Assembly: GCA_947494925.1 (NCBI GenBank)
Contig: CANLWS010000012.1
Span: 124,001 to 188,000 of the forward strand
Length of the DNA: 64,000 nucleotides
Direction of reading: 5' to 3'
Origin: an uncultured Alteromonadaceae bacterium
GTDB taxonomy: Bacteria > Pseudomonadota > Gammaproteobacteria > Enterobacterales > Alteromonadaceae
Shown here: piece by piece, positions 52,541 through 62,884 of the stretch
How the letters are laid out: each line of letters starts with the position of its first letter
How positions within the stretch are numbered: position 1 is the first letter of the stretch
Translations under genes and position numbers: made by a program
Notes under the pieces: generated by a model
The model's database searches: none
What the model was told of the DNA's origin: nothing
The model's input: the letters and a program-made list of their open reading frames with translations, nothing else

Positions 52541-54405
52541 TAACCCTGCAGGCGCCTCTACTCAGTTTACCTACACCCATTATAACCTTATTGGTGTTTT
52601 TGCTGCTGAGTTGCATCACCACTGTCTGGCTATCCTTGACGAGATTGCAGGGTAAGTCAGTTATACACAAAGGTCTGGTCACGTCTTTCAATGTATTGGC
52701 CTTCGCCAGTGTGGCAGCCTGGCTTATTGGTTTTAATATTTCACAGGAAAAGGTGGTTTCAGCAGTCTTGTTAACCGAAGGCGCTTCTGAATCACGGGAT
52801 ATTGAACCCTCACAGGGAAAGGTCTTTGAACTCAGAACCCTGTCAGATAATAGTGAACTCTTCCCTGACGCCAGTCAAATAGGCAGTATCATGGAGCTGC
52901 ACAACAAGCTTCCTGACCTACAATCTCTGCATGTAATTGGAAACGGGCTAAGTCAGAAGCAATGGGCTGTTTTCGATCAGCTTTACCAAGGAGCAGAAAC
53001 CCTAAATATTGCTTATACACCAGGGAAATTGGAAACAGGCATGGTAAATCTCGTCTGGGACCAACAACTCAAGGTCGGCCAATTCCAGCTGGTGAGTGGC
53101 CTATTGCAGGCACAAAGCCCACAAAGCTTATATACAATTTCTTTATTTGATCCTACAGACAGGGTTATCGAAACGGTAAATCTACGTGCTGGCGAGTCTT
53201 TTTCTTTTTCATTTGTACCCAAAGGGGTAGGGGAATGGCGCTATCCCATCAGAGTTCAGGAGAGGGGAGCTGAAGAGACTATCGCCGATGAATCCGTGGC
53301 ATTTGCGGTTGCGTATTCCCCCAAGCCCAGCATTTTAGTGAACCAATCAGCACCTTTGTTCGAAACTCGCCACTTGAAAAACTGGGCGACTGAACATGGC
53401 GTGAGAATGACAATAACCAGCCAGATAAGTCAAAGCAAATCCATTAGCCAACACTTGAATTATTCGTCTGAAAATCAGCATTTTATTAAGGATCCTTTGG
53501 CTCAGGGTAAACTTGATCTGTATGATTTTATGGTTATCGATGGTCGCGCATTTATGGCTTTGAGCGAAGACGCGAAGCGTTATCTTAACACTGCTGTCAA
53601 TGAAGGGTTAGGACTGTTGATTCTGGCTGACGCAGATTTAATGGAAGCAGTGAGAAGCAAAAAAATGCCAACCACAGCGGGATTCAATTTGCGTCTGTCA
53701 AATCAGAAAATAGATAGAATCGCAGTGCCGATGTGGCCAAATAGTATCATTCAACAGCCAATCAAGGTGTTTAACGCAAATTTCTCGGAGCAGGATTCAG
53801 CACCTTTAATAACTGATGAAAATGGTAGGGCGTTGGTAATGAGCAAAGATGTCGGATTGGGAAAGCTCGCCTTGTCTTTAATGCCTAACACCTATCAGTG
53901 GAAAACGGCAGGTATGGCACAGACATACAGTCACTATTGGCAGTTTATGTTGTCTCGTTTAGGGCGAAATAATGACAAACAGCAATGGCAGCACACTGAT
54001 AAAGTCGCATATCCGCTTGATCAACAACAACTTTGTTTCCGCGGTGTTAACCCGGTTGAAGGCCAGTTAATTCACACCTCCATGAAGCAGGTTCAAAACC
54101 TGACGTTTACACCGCAATGGCTGGAACAAGATAAGTATTGCGCTGCCTATTGGGGGCTAACATCTGGTTGGTATCAAATTAACCCAAATGACAGCGAACT
54201 CCCGGGATTCCGACAGTATATTTATCCAGCGTCCAATTGGAAGGCATGGCAGCAACAGGACAAAATGACAGCCACAAAGGCGAAAGTAGGTAACTTTGAT
54301 TTGAACCCCGTCGTCATTGAGAGACCTGTTGCAACCATCTGGTATTGGCTGGTCCTGATATTGTCCTTAACTTGCTTGTGGATAGAGCGACGATTTTTCA
54401 GCTGA
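52537..54405 (+). CDS. Membrane protein with amidotransferase-like middle domain
   Basis: 622 residues. N-terminal hydrophobic segments (TLLVFLLLSCITTVWLSL and the next at GLVTSFNVLAFASVAAWLIG) and a C-terminal one (ATIWYWLVLILSLTCLW) suggest a BatA-like topology. The central part includes YDFMVIDGRAFMALSEDAKR and LLILADADLMEAV, a class-I-amidotransferase-like Rossmann pattern as in other last genes of MoxR/BatA clusters. Overlaps the preceding gene by 4 bp and, at the 3' end, the convergent nucleotidyltransferase by 8 bp. Last gene of the block. Confidence 0.75.
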   Translation: MITLQAPLLSLPTPIITLLVFLLLSCITTVWLSLTRLQGKSVIHKGLVTSFNVLAFASVAAWLIGFNISQEKVVSAVLLTEGASESRDIEPSQGKVFELRTLSDNSELFPDASQIGSIMELHNKLPDLQSLHVIGNGLSQKQWAVFDQLYQGAETLNIAYTPGKLETGMVNLVWDQQLKVGQFQLVSGLLQAQSPQSLYTISLFDPTDRVIETVNLRAGESFSFSFVPKGVGEWRYPIRVQERGAEETIADESVAFAVAYSPKPSILVNQSAPLFETRHLKNWATEHGVRMTITSQISQSKSISQHLNYSSENQHFIKDPLAQGKLDLYDFMVIDGRAFMALSEDAKRYLNTAVNEGLGLLILADADLMEAVRSKKMPTTAGFNLRLSNQKIDRIAVPMWPNSIIQQPIKVFNANFSEQDSAPLITDENGRALVMSKDVGLGKLALSLMPNTYQWKTAGMAQTYSHYWQFMLSRLGRNNDKQQWQHTDKVAYPLDQQQLCFRGVNPVEGQLIHTSMKQVQNLTFTPQWLEQDKYCAAYWGLTSGWYQINPNDSELPGFRQYIYPASNWKAWQQQDKMTATKAKVGNFDLNPVVIERPVATIWYWLVLILSLTCLWIERRFFS

Positions 54406-54949
54406 CAAGAGTAGATAGTTTTGGCCATCGGGACAGCCATTGCTTATTGCTTACACGTTTAAAAAACAAAGGTAAATTTGCACGTCTTTGATTGTAGGTG
54501 ATTGTGCTGCTGAAAAGTGACTCCAGTCCCAAAGGCGCAACAAGTTTTACTTCGCCATCAGTGTTTTTAAATGCGCCTATTACTGTTTCAATTTCAACCC
54601 AGTGGCTGATGGCATGAGCACAATCAAGGTAGGGGGAATCTCCATTTCTAAGGTGCATTCTTGCCTGATTTTTGACTGACCATGGAAGATCGCACCTTTT
54701 CTTTAAAACCCGTTCGTAATTCTGATCAAGGGACTTATCAGTATTAGCAGGATCGAAATAAACTAAATCCAGATCATTTAACGGTGTGGGGTCATGGTAC
54801 CCATGTAACTTGTCCCACACCAGGTTTCGGACAAACCCTGCGGCGATACACCAGTCAGCTAGTCCCAATTCGGCGGCTGTTTCAAGTGCCTTCGTTCTGA
54901 GTTTGTCCTCGGCCAACCAGGCAATAATCTGTGTTTCGCCCAATGTCAT
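54398..54949 (-). CDS. Nucleotidyltransferase family protein (NTP_transf_6-like)
   Basis: 184 residues from ATG 54949, whose first base overlaps the serine hydrolase stop (TGATG). The N terminus has AAGFVRNLVWDKLHGY and PLNDLDLVYFDPANTD, the DxD motif and helices of the small predicted nucleotidyltransferase family of PF06042. Function unknown; it might modify a nucleotide or small molecule. Longer starts upstream lie inside the preceding gene and are not needed. Confidence 0.85.
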   Translation of the reverse strand: MTLGETQIIAWLAEDKLRTKALETAAELGLADWCIAAGFVRNLVWDKLHGYHDPTPLNDLDLVYFDPANTDKSLDQNYERVLKKRCDLPWSVKNQARMHLRNGDSPYLDCAHAISHWVEIETVIGAFKNTDGEVKLVAPLGLESLFSSTITYNQRRANLPLFFKRVSNKQWLSRWPKLSTLVS

Positions 54950-56100
54950 CAAAGACTGTCCAGAACCAGTTCCATCATTTGTCCAATCTGCCTGGGTTCG
55001 AGCCAACGGGTAACGACCATCAATTGCCTTTTCTGATCAATAACAACAAAATTTCCACCAAATCCAGCAGCATAAAACAGATGGGGTTCATCAACATTCT
55101 TCCAGGCTCTCGGTCCTTGATTTAACCACCACATAAATCCGTAACTTGGGTTAGGTTTAGATGCAGTCGTAGCACTTTTAACCCAGTCTTTTGAAATCAA
55201 TTGCTGATCTTTCCATTTACCATTATTCAGAAACAGCAGGCCGAATCTGGCCTGATCCAGGGTTGAAACAAAAACACCGCCACCAGAATGGCCACCACCT
55301 GTTACAGACTGCATTTTAATCCCATCTACGTTGGTCCATGCATGGTCATAACCAAACCATCGCCAGCTGGTAGAAGCACCAACAGGATCCATAATGCGTT
55401 GTTTGAGTACCTGAGGTAAAGGTTGTCGCCAGACCTGTAATAATGAATAGGCCAGGACATTGACGCGAACGTCGTTGTATTCCATTACTGTGCCAGGCTC
55501 CTGCAATTGACGATATTTCCACTCATCCAATCCGCCCTCTGACGGAGGACGATCAGCCCAGTCTTTAATGCCAAAAAGTTCGCCGGACCAATCGGATGAC
55601 TGATCGAGTAAGTGTCGCCAGGTAATTTTGCCGTTGTGCTGGCCATCAAATGTGCCGTCCCAGACATATTGATTGACCGGATCATCCACTGAATTTAGCA
55701 GTTTTGCGTCCTTCGCCAATCCGGCCATAGTGGATAAGTAACTCTTGGTCACGCTAAAGGTCATTTCTACCCGTTCCAGATCGCCCCAATGTGCTGCGAT
55801 GTAACCATCTTTTATGATCAGGCCAGCAGGGCCACCGCGTTTTTTGGTAGGACCAAGGATCTCGTGAAAGGGTTCTTTGGCAAATCCTTTCAGAATCGCA
55901 ATACGCAGGTCTTTGTCGCCTGAATACTCATTGTCTTTGGCAAATTGCACGGCTTTTTTTAACTTGTCTGAATCAAAACCAAGCGCGCTGGGTGCTTGAC
56001 TTTGCCAGTTATCCTTTTCTGGAAAATAGGGTTGCTGAGCCTCTACATTAAACATCAAAGTGATGGCAGTTAGCAGTAATATTGTTCGGAAGGAGGTCAT
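54949..56100 (-). CDS. Secreted serine hydrolase, class C beta-lactamase-like
   Basis: 383 residues from ATG 56100, where a signal peptide ([20 protein letters not shown]) begins. The beta-lactamase/transpeptidase fold includes the catalytic SxxK in [15 protein letters not shown] (Ser and Lys), the YxN-like tyrosine in [10 protein letters not shown], and the HxG-type motif in [12 protein letters not shown]. Class C-like serine hydrolases include esterases and D-aminopeptidases; substrate not inferred. It is divergent from truA and co-translated with the downstream nucleotidyltransferase. Confidence 0.87.
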   Translation of the reverse strand: MTSFRTILLLTAITLMFNVEAQQPYFPEKDNWQSQAPSALGFDSDKLKKAVQFAKDNEYSGDKDLRIAILKGFAKEPFHEILGPTKKRGGPAGLIIKDGYIAAHWGDLERVEMTFSVTKSYLSTMAGLAKDAKLLNSVDDPVNQYVWDGTFDGQHNGKITWRHLLDQSSDWSGELFGIKDWADRPPSEGGLDEWKYRQLQEPGTVMEYNDVRVNVLAYSLLQVWRQPLPQVLKQRIMDPVGASTSWRWFGYDHAWTNVDGIKMQSVTGGGHSGGGVFVSTLDQARFGLLFLNNGKWKDQQLISKDWVKSATTASKPNPSYGFMWWLNQGPRAWKNVDEPHLFYAAGFGGNFVVIDQKRQLMVVTRWLEPRQIGQMMELVLDSL

Positions 56101-56209
56101 TGATCTGGCTCTTATTGTTATGAATGATAAACAGTATGCGCACAGACGCACACAGTGCAACTTTTTGCGTTACAATGTCGGTTTTTTAACAGTGAGCAGT
56201 AACGATTTT

Positions 56210-56992
56210 ATGCGGATCGCGTTAGGCATTGAATATAACGGTGCGGATTTTTATGGTTGGCAACGGCAGAAAGTTGTTCTTGGTGTGCAGCAGTGTTTGG
56301 AAGAAGCGCTATCTAAAGTAGCTAATGAGCCAATTGAAGTTATTTGCGCAGGCAGAACGGACGCAGGGGTGCATGCTACTGGACAGGTAGTTCATTTTGA
56401 TACCAATGCGTCACGTCCCGAACGCTCCTGGACATTAGGTATCAATGCGAATTTACCGGACAGTGTGGCGGTAAAATGGGCTAGGGAAGTGGACAAAGAT
56501 TTCCATGCTCGTTATTCGGCGACTGCCAGACGCTATCGATATATTATCTACAATAACCCGTTGCGTAGTGGCATTTTGACTAAAGGTGTCACGCATATTT
56601 ATTACGATCTTGATGTGGCGCCTATGGCCGAAGCTGCAAAATGTCTGGTTGGGGAACATGATTTTAGTGCTTTCAGAGCAGCAAATTGCCAATCTCGCAC
56701 GCCATATCGCTGCATTACAGATATAAGTGTAGAGCGTCGCGGGCAGTATATTATTATTGACGTTCAGGCCAATGCGTTTCTGCACCATATGGTTCGCAAT
56801 ATTGCCGGATCGCTGATTGAAGTGGGTAGACGGGAGCAAAGCGTTGAGTGGATGTCTGACATTCTTGCTGCCAAAGACCGGACCAAAGCCGCGGCTACGG
56901 CAAAACCCCATGGGTTGTATATGGTAAAAGTCACCTATCCGGAAGAATTTGCTATACCTGACAATCATTTGGGTCCATTGTTTTTGTTTTAG
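56210..56992 (+). CDS. truA: tRNA pseudouridine(38-40) synthase TruA
   Basis: 260 residues from ATG 56210; the frame opens at 56060 but the upstream part is not conserved and E. coli TruA starts near IALGIEY. Catalytic Asp is Asp51 in [14 protein letters not shown]. It makes pseudouridine at positions 38-40 of the anticodon arm. A -10-like TACAAT at 56171 is a weak candidate promoter. In many gammaproteobacteria it follows fimV directly; here it is 33 kb away. Confidence 0.95.
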   Translation: MRIALGIEYNGADFYGWQRQKVVLGVQQCLEEALSKVANEPIEVICAGRTDAGVHATGQVVHFDTNASRPERSWTLGINANLPDSVAVKWAREVDKDFHARYSATARRYRYIIYNNPLRSGILTKGVTHIYYDLDVAPMAEAAKCLVGEHDFSAFRAANCQSRTPYRCITDISVERRGQYIIIDVQANAFLHHMVRNIAGSLIEVGRREQSVEWMSDILAAKDRTKAAATAKPHGLYMVKVTYPEEFAIPDNHLGPLFLF

Positions 56993-57173
56993 ACCTTGTT
57001 GACACAATTGGTAACCTTATATAGTTGGCATACGAACACTTAATCACCGCATAGTGACTTCTTAGACCAGTTTTTGTTTTCTAAGGTCAGGCAAACTATG
57101 CTTTAATGTCGCCATTTTTTAGCACTTTAATTACGTGGGCGCGAATTTCGCAGCGCCATACAGGAAAGGTTAG

Positions 57174-58022
57174 ATGAGTTGGATTCAAAAGATATTACCT
57201 CGTACACAGTCTTCTATTAAAAGTAATGTACCTGAGGGGATCTGGACCAAGTGCCCTGAATGCGGGGCGGTATTGTATAAAACCGAGTTGGAAAAACAGC
57301 TGGAAGTGTGCCCGAAATGTGACCACCACATGCGAGTTTCCGCCCGAGCCAGGTTGAATCATTTCCTTGACCAAGCTGATCGTCAGGAGCTGGGGGCGGA
57401 CCTTGAACCTCAGGATTTGCTGAAATTTAAAGATTCCAAAAAATACAAAGACAGGATAACGGCGGCACAAAAGGCGACTAACGAAAAGGATGCTTTGGTG
57501 GCAATGCAGGGCAAGCTCAAAGGCATGCCAATTGTCGTTGCAGCCTTCGAGTTTTCCTTTATGGGTGGGTCGATGGCGTCAGTCGTGGGTGCGAGATTCG
57601 TCAAGGCTGTGGAATCTTGCCTGGAGAACAATACACCCTTGGTGTGCTTCTCAACCAGTGGTGGTGCGAGAATGCAGGAAGCCCTTATGTCGCTGATGCA
57701 AATGGCCAAGACTAGTGCAGCTTTAGCCAAAATGAGTGAAAAAGGATTGCCTTTTATTTCCGTTTTGACTGACCCGACTATGGGAGGCGTATCTGCAAGT
57801 CTCGCCATGTTGGGTGATATTAACGTGGCTGAACCCAAGGCTCTAATTGGATTTGCCGGACCAAGGGTAATTGAACAGACGGTGAGAGAAACCCTGCCTA
57901 AAGGATTTCAGCGAAGTGAATTTTTGCTGGAAAAAGGGGCCATCGATATGATTGTTGATCGCAGGGAAATGCGCGACAAAATTTACAGTTTGCTGAGTAA
58001 ACTGCATCACCAAAACACCTAA
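57174..58022 (+). CDS. accD: Acetyl-CoA carboxylase carboxyltransferase beta subunit AccD
   Basis: 282 residues. The N-terminal zinc finger has four cysteines (Cys27, Cys30, Cys46, Cys49: CPEC and CPKC). The carboxyltransferase domain has [18 protein letters not shown] and [16 protein letters not shown]-like motifs. It transfers the carboxyl group from biotin to acetyl-CoA, the committed step of fatty-acid synthesis, with AccA. It is followed after 5 bp by folC. The ribosome site AGGAAAGG is visible upstream. Confidence 0.97.
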   Translation: MSWIQKILPRTQSSIKSNVPEGIWTKCPECGAVLYKTELEKQLEVCPKCDHHMRVSARARLNHFLDQADRQELGADLEPQDLLKFKDSKKYKDRITAAQKATNEKDALVAMQGKLKGMPIVVAAFEFSFMGGSMASVVGARFVKAVESCLENNTPLVCFSTSGGARMQEALMSLMQMAKTSAALAKMSEKGLPFISVLTDPTMGGVSASLAMLGDINVAEPKALIGFAGPRVIEQTVRETLPKGFQRSEFLLEKGAIDMIVDRREMRDKIYSLLSKLHHQNT

Positions 58023-58027
58023 ATTGC

Positions 58028-59299
58028 ATGGAACATCCCACATCTAGCCAGGCTCTCGACGAGAAGCAAGCCTGGCCACTCCATCAGTGGCTGAGTTATC
58101 TCGAATCCATTCACAGTAAAGACATCGATATGGGCCTAGAAAGGGTCCGAATTGTTTTTGAGCAATTAGGGTTAGACTTTTCTGATAAAACAGTTGTCAC
58201 TGTTGCAGGAACAAACGGCAAAGGCACCACCTGTGTCGTGCTAGAACAGACAGCAATGCAATTGAATAAATCCGTTGGCGTTTATAGTTCTCCGCATATT
58301 CTGGATTATCGGGAACGTGTACGAATTAACGGGTCAATGTTGGATGAACGGGAACATTGCCGTGCTTTTTTAGCTATTGAGCAGGCCCGTCAGGATACCC
58401 CATTAACCTATTTTGAGTTTGGTACTCTGGCCGGACTTTACTTGATCGCCAATTCGAAAATCGAGCTGGCGTTGTTGGAAGTGGGATTAGGTGGCAGGTT
58501 GGATGCCGTTAATGTGGTTGATCCTGATATCGCTGTTATTACAGGAATTGCGCTGGATCACCAGGATTGGTTAGGCGACACTCGCGAAGCTATTGCGACT
58601 GAAAAAGCCGGAATTTTCAGACCGGCGATTAAGGCTGTTGTCGGTGATCAAAAGCCACCAACTACGTTAACAGAAGCTGTAGATAAGGCTCAGCTTGACG
58701 TGATCTTTCAAGATAGAGATTTTATTTATTCGCAGGGCGCAAACAATTTGTGGGAGTGGAAGTGTGGCGATACTTTCTATAGTAATTTACCGATGCCACA
58801 CATTCCTATCCAGAATGCTTCCACCGCTTTTGCGGTTATCAAACAACTAAATTGGCCAGTATCATCTTCGTTACTTGGTCAGGTGCTAAAGGCCAGTCAT
58901 TTGCCGGGCCGGCACCAAATTATCAGTCAAGTCCCACTCACTATTGTTGATGTTGCGCATAACCCGCAGGCGACCGTTCATCTGGTGGAAAGAATAGCAT
59001 CCTACCATTACGACCAGCTATATCTGGTTGTGGCGATGTTGAGTGATAAAGACATTGAAAAAAGTTTGGAACCCTTTGAAAATTTATCTGCCAAATGGTT
59101 TGTTGCAAGTCTGGATGTTCCCAGAGGTGCAAATAGTAGTAGACTTAAACAAGTGCTTGGAGATAATCAGGAAGTGACAGAATGCGATTCTGTTTCAACT
59201 GGATTAAATCAGGCCCGGCAGCTTGCCACTTCAGGGGATCTGGTAGTGGTTTTTGGTTCATTTTATACCGTAGCAGCGGTTCTACAAGGAGAAAGATAA
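58028..59299 (+). CDS. folC: Bifunctional dihydrofolate synthase/folylpolyglutamate synthase FolC
   Basis: 423 residues, full-length Mur-ligase-like enzyme. ATP loop VAGTNGKGTTCVVLE (residues 60-74), VYSSPHILDYRERVRINGS, the ALLEVGLGGRLDAVNVV motif and VDVAHNPQATVHLVE in the C-terminal half. Adds glutamate to dihydropteroate and tetrahydrofolate in folate synthesis. It sits 5 bp after accD and its stop is directly followed by the SPOR gene start, so it is an operon. Confidence 0.97.
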   Translation: MEHPTSSQALDEKQAWPLHQWLSYLESIHSKDIDMGLERVRIVFEQLGLDFSDKTVVTVAGTNGKGTTCVVLEQTAMQLNKSVGVYSSPHILDYRERVRINGSMLDEREHCRAFLAIEQARQDTPLTYFEFGTLAGLYLIANSKIELALLEVGLGGRLDAVNVVDPDIAVITGIALDHQDWLGDTREAIATEKAGIFRPAIKAVVGDQKPPTTLTEAVDKAQLDVIFQDRDFIYSQGANNLWEWKCGDTFYSNLPMPHIPIQNASTAFAVIKQLNWPVSSSLLGQVLKASHLPGRHQIISQVPLTIVDVAHNPQATVHLVERIASYHYDQLYLVVAMLSDKDIEKSLEPFENLSAKWFVASLDVPRGANSSRLKQVLGDNQEVTECDSVSTGLNQARQLATSGDLVVVFGSFYTVAAVLQGER

Positions 59300-59890
59300 T
59301 TGTCCTCTGCATTACAAAATAGGCTGGTAGGCACCATTATTCTTGTTGCACTGGCAGTAATATTTTTGCCGGATGTGTTGGATGGTCGCAAAGAGTCTAA
59401 CAAGGAAATGTTTGTTGAAACCTCAAAACGACCAGAAATGAAGCCAGTAGCAAATGCAAATGAGTTTCCAATTGAGGAAGTGACTGAACAACTATCCCGC
59501 GCAGTAGAAGTGGTTGATGATAAGGCAGTAGATGATGAGCCTGAGGCCTCTGACGAAAGTTCAGTAGAAACAGACAATAACAGTGCTGTTGATGAATCAT
59601 TGCAGCAAGCGACAGTCGTAGAAAACGACGATCAGAGATTATTAGCCCAAGCTGGCTGGGTGGTTCAACTTGGTGTTTTCAGGCATGAAAAGAACGTCAA
59701 GGAGCTGCTCGATAAATTAAAAGCTGCGGGATATCGTGCGTTTAGTCGGCCGGTTAAAACCAGTTCTGGCGAATTAACTAAGGTGTTTGTTGGTCCTGAT
59801 CTGCAAAAAGAAAAACTGGAAAAGGCAATTCCTCATTTGAGAGAGCTCACACAACTTCAAGGGCGAATTACTCCTTTTACGGTAAAATGA
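59300..59890 (+). CDS. dedD: SPOR domain protein, DedD-like
   Basis: 196 residues; TTG start with AAGGAGA upstream, 0 bp after folC. One N-terminal membrane helix (LVGTIILVALAVIFLPDVL) is followed by an acidic disordered linker and a C-terminal SPOR domain (WVVQLGVFRHEKNVKELLDK and the later VFVGPDLQKEKLEK) that binds denuded septal peptidoglycan. DedD is an inner-membrane cell-division protein. Position and architecture both fit. Confidence 0.88.
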   Translation: MSSALQNRLVGTIILVALAVIFLPDVLDGRKESNKEMFVETSKRPEMKPVANANEFPIEEVTEQLSRAVEVVDDKAVDDEPEASDESSVETDNNSAVDESLQQATVVENDDQRLLAQAGWVVQLGVFRHEKNVKELLDKLKAAGYRAFSRPVKTSSGELTKVFVGPDLQKEKLEKAIPHLRELTQLQGRITPFTVK

Positions 59891-59913
59891 ACAGTGGAAA
59901 TCGTGTCAGCATT

Positions 59914-59922
59914 TGGTAGAAT
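59914..59922 (+). promoter_or_regulatory. Candidate extended -10 promoter for cvpA-purF
   Basis: TGGTAGAAT is an extended -10 (TGN then TAGAAT) followed by GCGCGCG, about 75 bp before cvpA. No good -35 is visible at the usual distance and I do not see a clear PurR box in the region. Confidence 0.4.
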
Positions 59923-59991
59923 GCGCGCGTTTTCTCGTTGCCTGTGTTTTCTTGGCACAAGCACAGCCTGAAGGATGTTTAACGTCTTATT

Positions 59992-60480
59992 ATGAACTGG
60001 ATAGACTTCACCATCATCGGTGTGATTTTGCTTTCCACCGTTATCAGTTTGATACGCGGGTTTGTAAAGGAAGCTATATCTTTGGCTGTCTGGTTCGCCG
60101 CCTTCTTCATTGCCAGTCAGTTTTATGCCGACCTGGCCACCTACATGACAAAGTTTGACGATCAAATTATTCGAAATGGTGTAGCCATCGCGATCTTGTT
60201 TGCTTCTACTTTAATTCTAGGCGGACTGGTCAATTATCTGATTTCTCAACTCGTACAATTTACCGGTTTATCCGGCACAGATCGTGCGCTTGGTTCCGTC
60301 TTTGGTTTGTTGAGAGGTGCGTTAATTGTTAGCGCATTATTATTCTTTCTGGATACATTCACCGCCTCAGACAGCTCTATCTGGTGGCAAGAGTCGGTCT
60401 TGATCCCTGAGTTTAAACCCATTATTGAATTGTTTTTTGAGTATATTCAGGACAATTCGAGTTTTATAAAACCCGTTTAA
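59992..60480 (+). CDS. cvpA: CvpA family membrane protein
   Basis: 162 residues, four hydrophobic segments ([19 protein letters not shown] at the start, [16 protein letters not shown], a third near residue 75, and a fourth near 115). CvpA was named for colicin V production and is linked to envelope homeostasis; its gene usually precedes purF, as here (14 bp before it). Confidence 0.93.
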   Translation: MNWIDFTIIGVILLSTVISLIRGFVKEAISLAVWFAAFFIASQFYADLATYMTKFDDQIIRNGVAIAILFASTLILGGLVNYLISQLVQFTGLSGTDRALGSVFGLLRGALIVSALLFFLDTFTASDSSIWWQESVLIPEFKPIIELFFEYIQDNSSFIKPV

Positions 60481-60494
60481 CATAGGTAACTTGC

Positions 60495-62018
60495 ATGTGT
60501 GGTATTGTCGGAATTGTAGGTAAAAGTCCAGTCAACCAGTCGATTTACGACGCGCTGACGGTGTTGCAGCATCGAGGACAGGACGCCGCAGGAATAGTCA
60601 CAATTGACGACGGAATGTTTCATTTGCGAAAGGCTAACGGACTCGTTCGAGATGTTTTTCACAACAGGCATATGCAGAGATTGACTGGCCAGTTTGGTAT
60701 CGGTCATGTGCGTTACCCAACAGCTGGCTCATCCAGTTCAGCTGAAGCGCAACCCTTTTACGTGAACTCGCCTTTTGGTATCGCTTTTGCGCATAACGGT
60801 AATCTGACCAATGCCCATGAACTGCAGGATGAGGTTTTCAGAATTGCTCGCAGGCATATCAACACTACTTCTGATTCGGAATTATTGCTCAATATTTTCG
60901 CCCACGAATTGCAGAATTGTTCTGGACTGTCCTTAAGCCCGGACGATGTATTTAAGGCTGTGTCCACAGTGCATCAGAAAATCAGCGGCGCTTACGCAGT
61001 AGTCGCCGCCATCATTGGCATTGGTATGGTTGCCTTCAGAGACCCCTTTGGTATTCGTCCTTTGGCGTTGGGTAAGCGCAAAACTGAACACGGTGATGAA
61101 TATATGGTCGCCTCAGAAAGTGTCGCGCTTGATGCCGTAGGTTTTACTTTTATCCGCGATGTTGCGCCGGGTGAAGCCGTATTTATCACTGAGTCCGGTC
61201 AGCTTTATACGCAGCAATGTGCTCAGTCGCCAAGCCATTCTCCGTGCATCTTTGAATTCGTGTATTTCGCTCGTCCGGATTCATTTATCGATGGGATTTC
61301 CGTCTATGCGTCCAGAGTCAATATGGGGCGTAAATTGGGACAAAAAATCGCCAGAGAGTGGGCTAATAAAGACATCGACGTTGTGATCCCTATTCCAGAA
61401 ACTTCCATGGATGTTGCCCTGCAAATTGCCAATGAACTTCAACTGCCTTATCGCCAGGGGTATGTAAAAAATCGCTATATCGGCAGAACCTTTATCATGC
61501 CGGGACAAACGATGCGCAGAAAATCTGTACGTCGGAAGCTGAATGCCATCAAGTCTGAATTCAAGGGCAAAAATGTGTTGCTGGTGGATGATTCCATAGT
61601 ACGCGGAACCACATCAGAGCAAATTATTGAGATGGCCAGGGAGTCCGGAGCCAAGAAAGTCTACTTCGCCTCTGCGGCACCAGAGATTCGCTTCCCCAAC
61701 GTGTATGGCATAGACATGCCTTCTGCGAATGAACTCATCGCATACGGCCGTGAAATTGAAGAAATCAGTGAATTGATCAAAGCAGACGGTTTGATTTTTC
61801 AGGACATTGAAGATTTAGTGGAAGCCGTATCAGAAGAAAATAATGATATTGCCCGATTTGAAACGTCGGTGTTTGATGGAAACTACATCACTGGTGATGT
61901 TGACCAGAGTTATCTGGAGCGTATTGATACTGCCAGGGGAGAAAGCGCCAAGAGCTCATCGATTCAGACTGAATTGAGCAATCTTGAAATGCATAACCTA
62001 GACTCCGATATGGAGTAA
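60495..62018 (+). CDS. purF: Amidophosphoribosyltransferase PurF
   Basis: 507 residues. First step of purine synthesis: PRPP plus glutamine to phosphoribosylamine. The N-terminal nucleophile is Cys2 (MCGIVGIVG) and the glutaminase domain includes [20 protein letters not shown]; the C-terminal phosphoribosyltransferase has the PRPP loop [16 protein letters not shown]. The start gives full conserved length. Convergent with rnt, 25 bp apart. Confidence 0.98.
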   Translation: MCGIVGIVGKSPVNQSIYDALTVLQHRGQDAAGIVTIDDGMFHLRKANGLVRDVFHNRHMQRLTGQFGIGHVRYPTAGSSSSAEAQPFYVNSPFGIAFAHNGNLTNAHELQDEVFRIARRHINTTSDSELLLNIFAHELQNCSGLSLSPDDVFKAVSTVHQKISGAYAVVAAIIGIGMVAFRDPFGIRPLALGKRKTEHGDEYMVASESVALDAVGFTFIRDVAPGEAVFITESGQLYTQQCAQSPSHSPCIFEFVYFARPDSFIDGISVYASRVNMGRKLGQKIAREWANKDIDVVIPIPETSMDVALQIANELQLPYRQGYVKNRYIGRTFIMPGQTMRRKSVRRKLNAIKSEFKGKNVLLVDDSIVRGTTSEQIIEMARESGAKKVYFASAAPEIRFPNVYGIDMPSANELIAYGREIEEISELIKADGLIFQDIEDLVEAVSEENNDIARFETSVFDGNYITGDVDQSYLERIDTARGESAKSSSIQTELSNLEMHNLDSDME

Positions 62019-62042
62019 TAGAGCACCAACCAAATACTCGAA

Positions 62043-62669
62043 TCAGGCGGCTGGCCAGCCGCCTAACACCTGCCACTTATTAACGATATGACAAAATAAT
62101 TCAGCCGTTTTCTGGGTGTCATACAAGGCAGAGTGGGCTTCATTCTGATCAAAATCAATACCAGCCGCCTGGCAAGCCCTGACTAGAACCGTCTGACCCA
62201 AGGCAACTCCTGCCAGACTAGTGGTGTCGAATGAAACAAATGGATGAAAAGGTGTCCGTTTTACATTACTGCGCTGAATGGCTGCGTTGACAAACCCCAT
62301 ATCAAAGGCGGCATTGTGAGCCACGATGACCGAGCGCTGACAATCCGCTTCTTTTTGCGCTTTTCTTACTTGCTTACACAGGTCTTTCATCACTTCAGTT
62401 TCGTCCAATGCACCGCGTAGCGCACAGAATGGATCAATACCGTTAAAATCCAGAGCTGCCCGCTCCAGATTCGCTCCTTCAAAGGGAACCACATGGTAAT
62501 GGAAGGTTTTGTCCGGGTGGAGCAAACCTTTGTCATCCATTCGGGTTGTCACAGCAGCGAGTTCCAGTAATGCATCGGTTTGTGCGTTGAAACCGGCTGT
62601 TTCTACATCAACTATTACAGGAAAGTAGCCCCTAAACCTTTGGTTTAACGGGAATTCAGATTCGGGCAT
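62043..62669 (-). CDS. rnt: Ribonuclease T
   Basis: 208 residues. DEDD exonuclease fold: motif [21 protein letters not shown] (Asp21, Glu23), motif [14 protein letters not shown], motif III with His and Asp in [16 protein letters not shown]. RNase T trims the 3' end of tRNA and other stable RNAs as a dimer. The C terminus LGGWPAA is encoded within a perfect 20-bp palindrome (62045-62064). Convergent with purF. Confidence 0.95.
   Translation of the reverse strand: MPESEFPLNQRFRGYFPVIVDVETAGFNAQTDALLELAAVTTRMDDKGLLHPDKTFHYHVVPFEGANLERAALDFNGIDPFCALRGALDETEVMKDLCKQVRKAQKEADCQRSVIVAHNAAFDMGFVNAAIQRSNVKRTPFHPFVSFDTTSLAGVALGQTVLVRACQAAGIDFDQNEAHSALYDTQKTAELFCHIVNKWQVLGGWPAA
62045..62064. other. 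Perfect 20-bp GC-rich palindrome
   Basis: AGGCGGCTGGCCAGCCGCCT, its own reverse complement, lies at the 3' end of rnt just past the purF stop. It can form a hairpin in either transcript, without a T run, and could help end transcription from both sides. Confidence 0.7.
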
Positions 62670-62884
62670 TGTGTTCCGGGAAGGTGGTAAAATTCAAAGG
62701 CCAATTATGGCAATAATTTTGTTTTATCGCCAGCAACGATTTTGATTAGGATTAACTGGCGCTGGTATTTACTGCCATGCCTGATAACATCATTGGTATT
62801 AAACCTTTCGCCGACAGCGCCGATACAGGATGCGTGGAACAACACACATAGTATTAGGCGCAATTTGGGGGCATCTGACATTCT

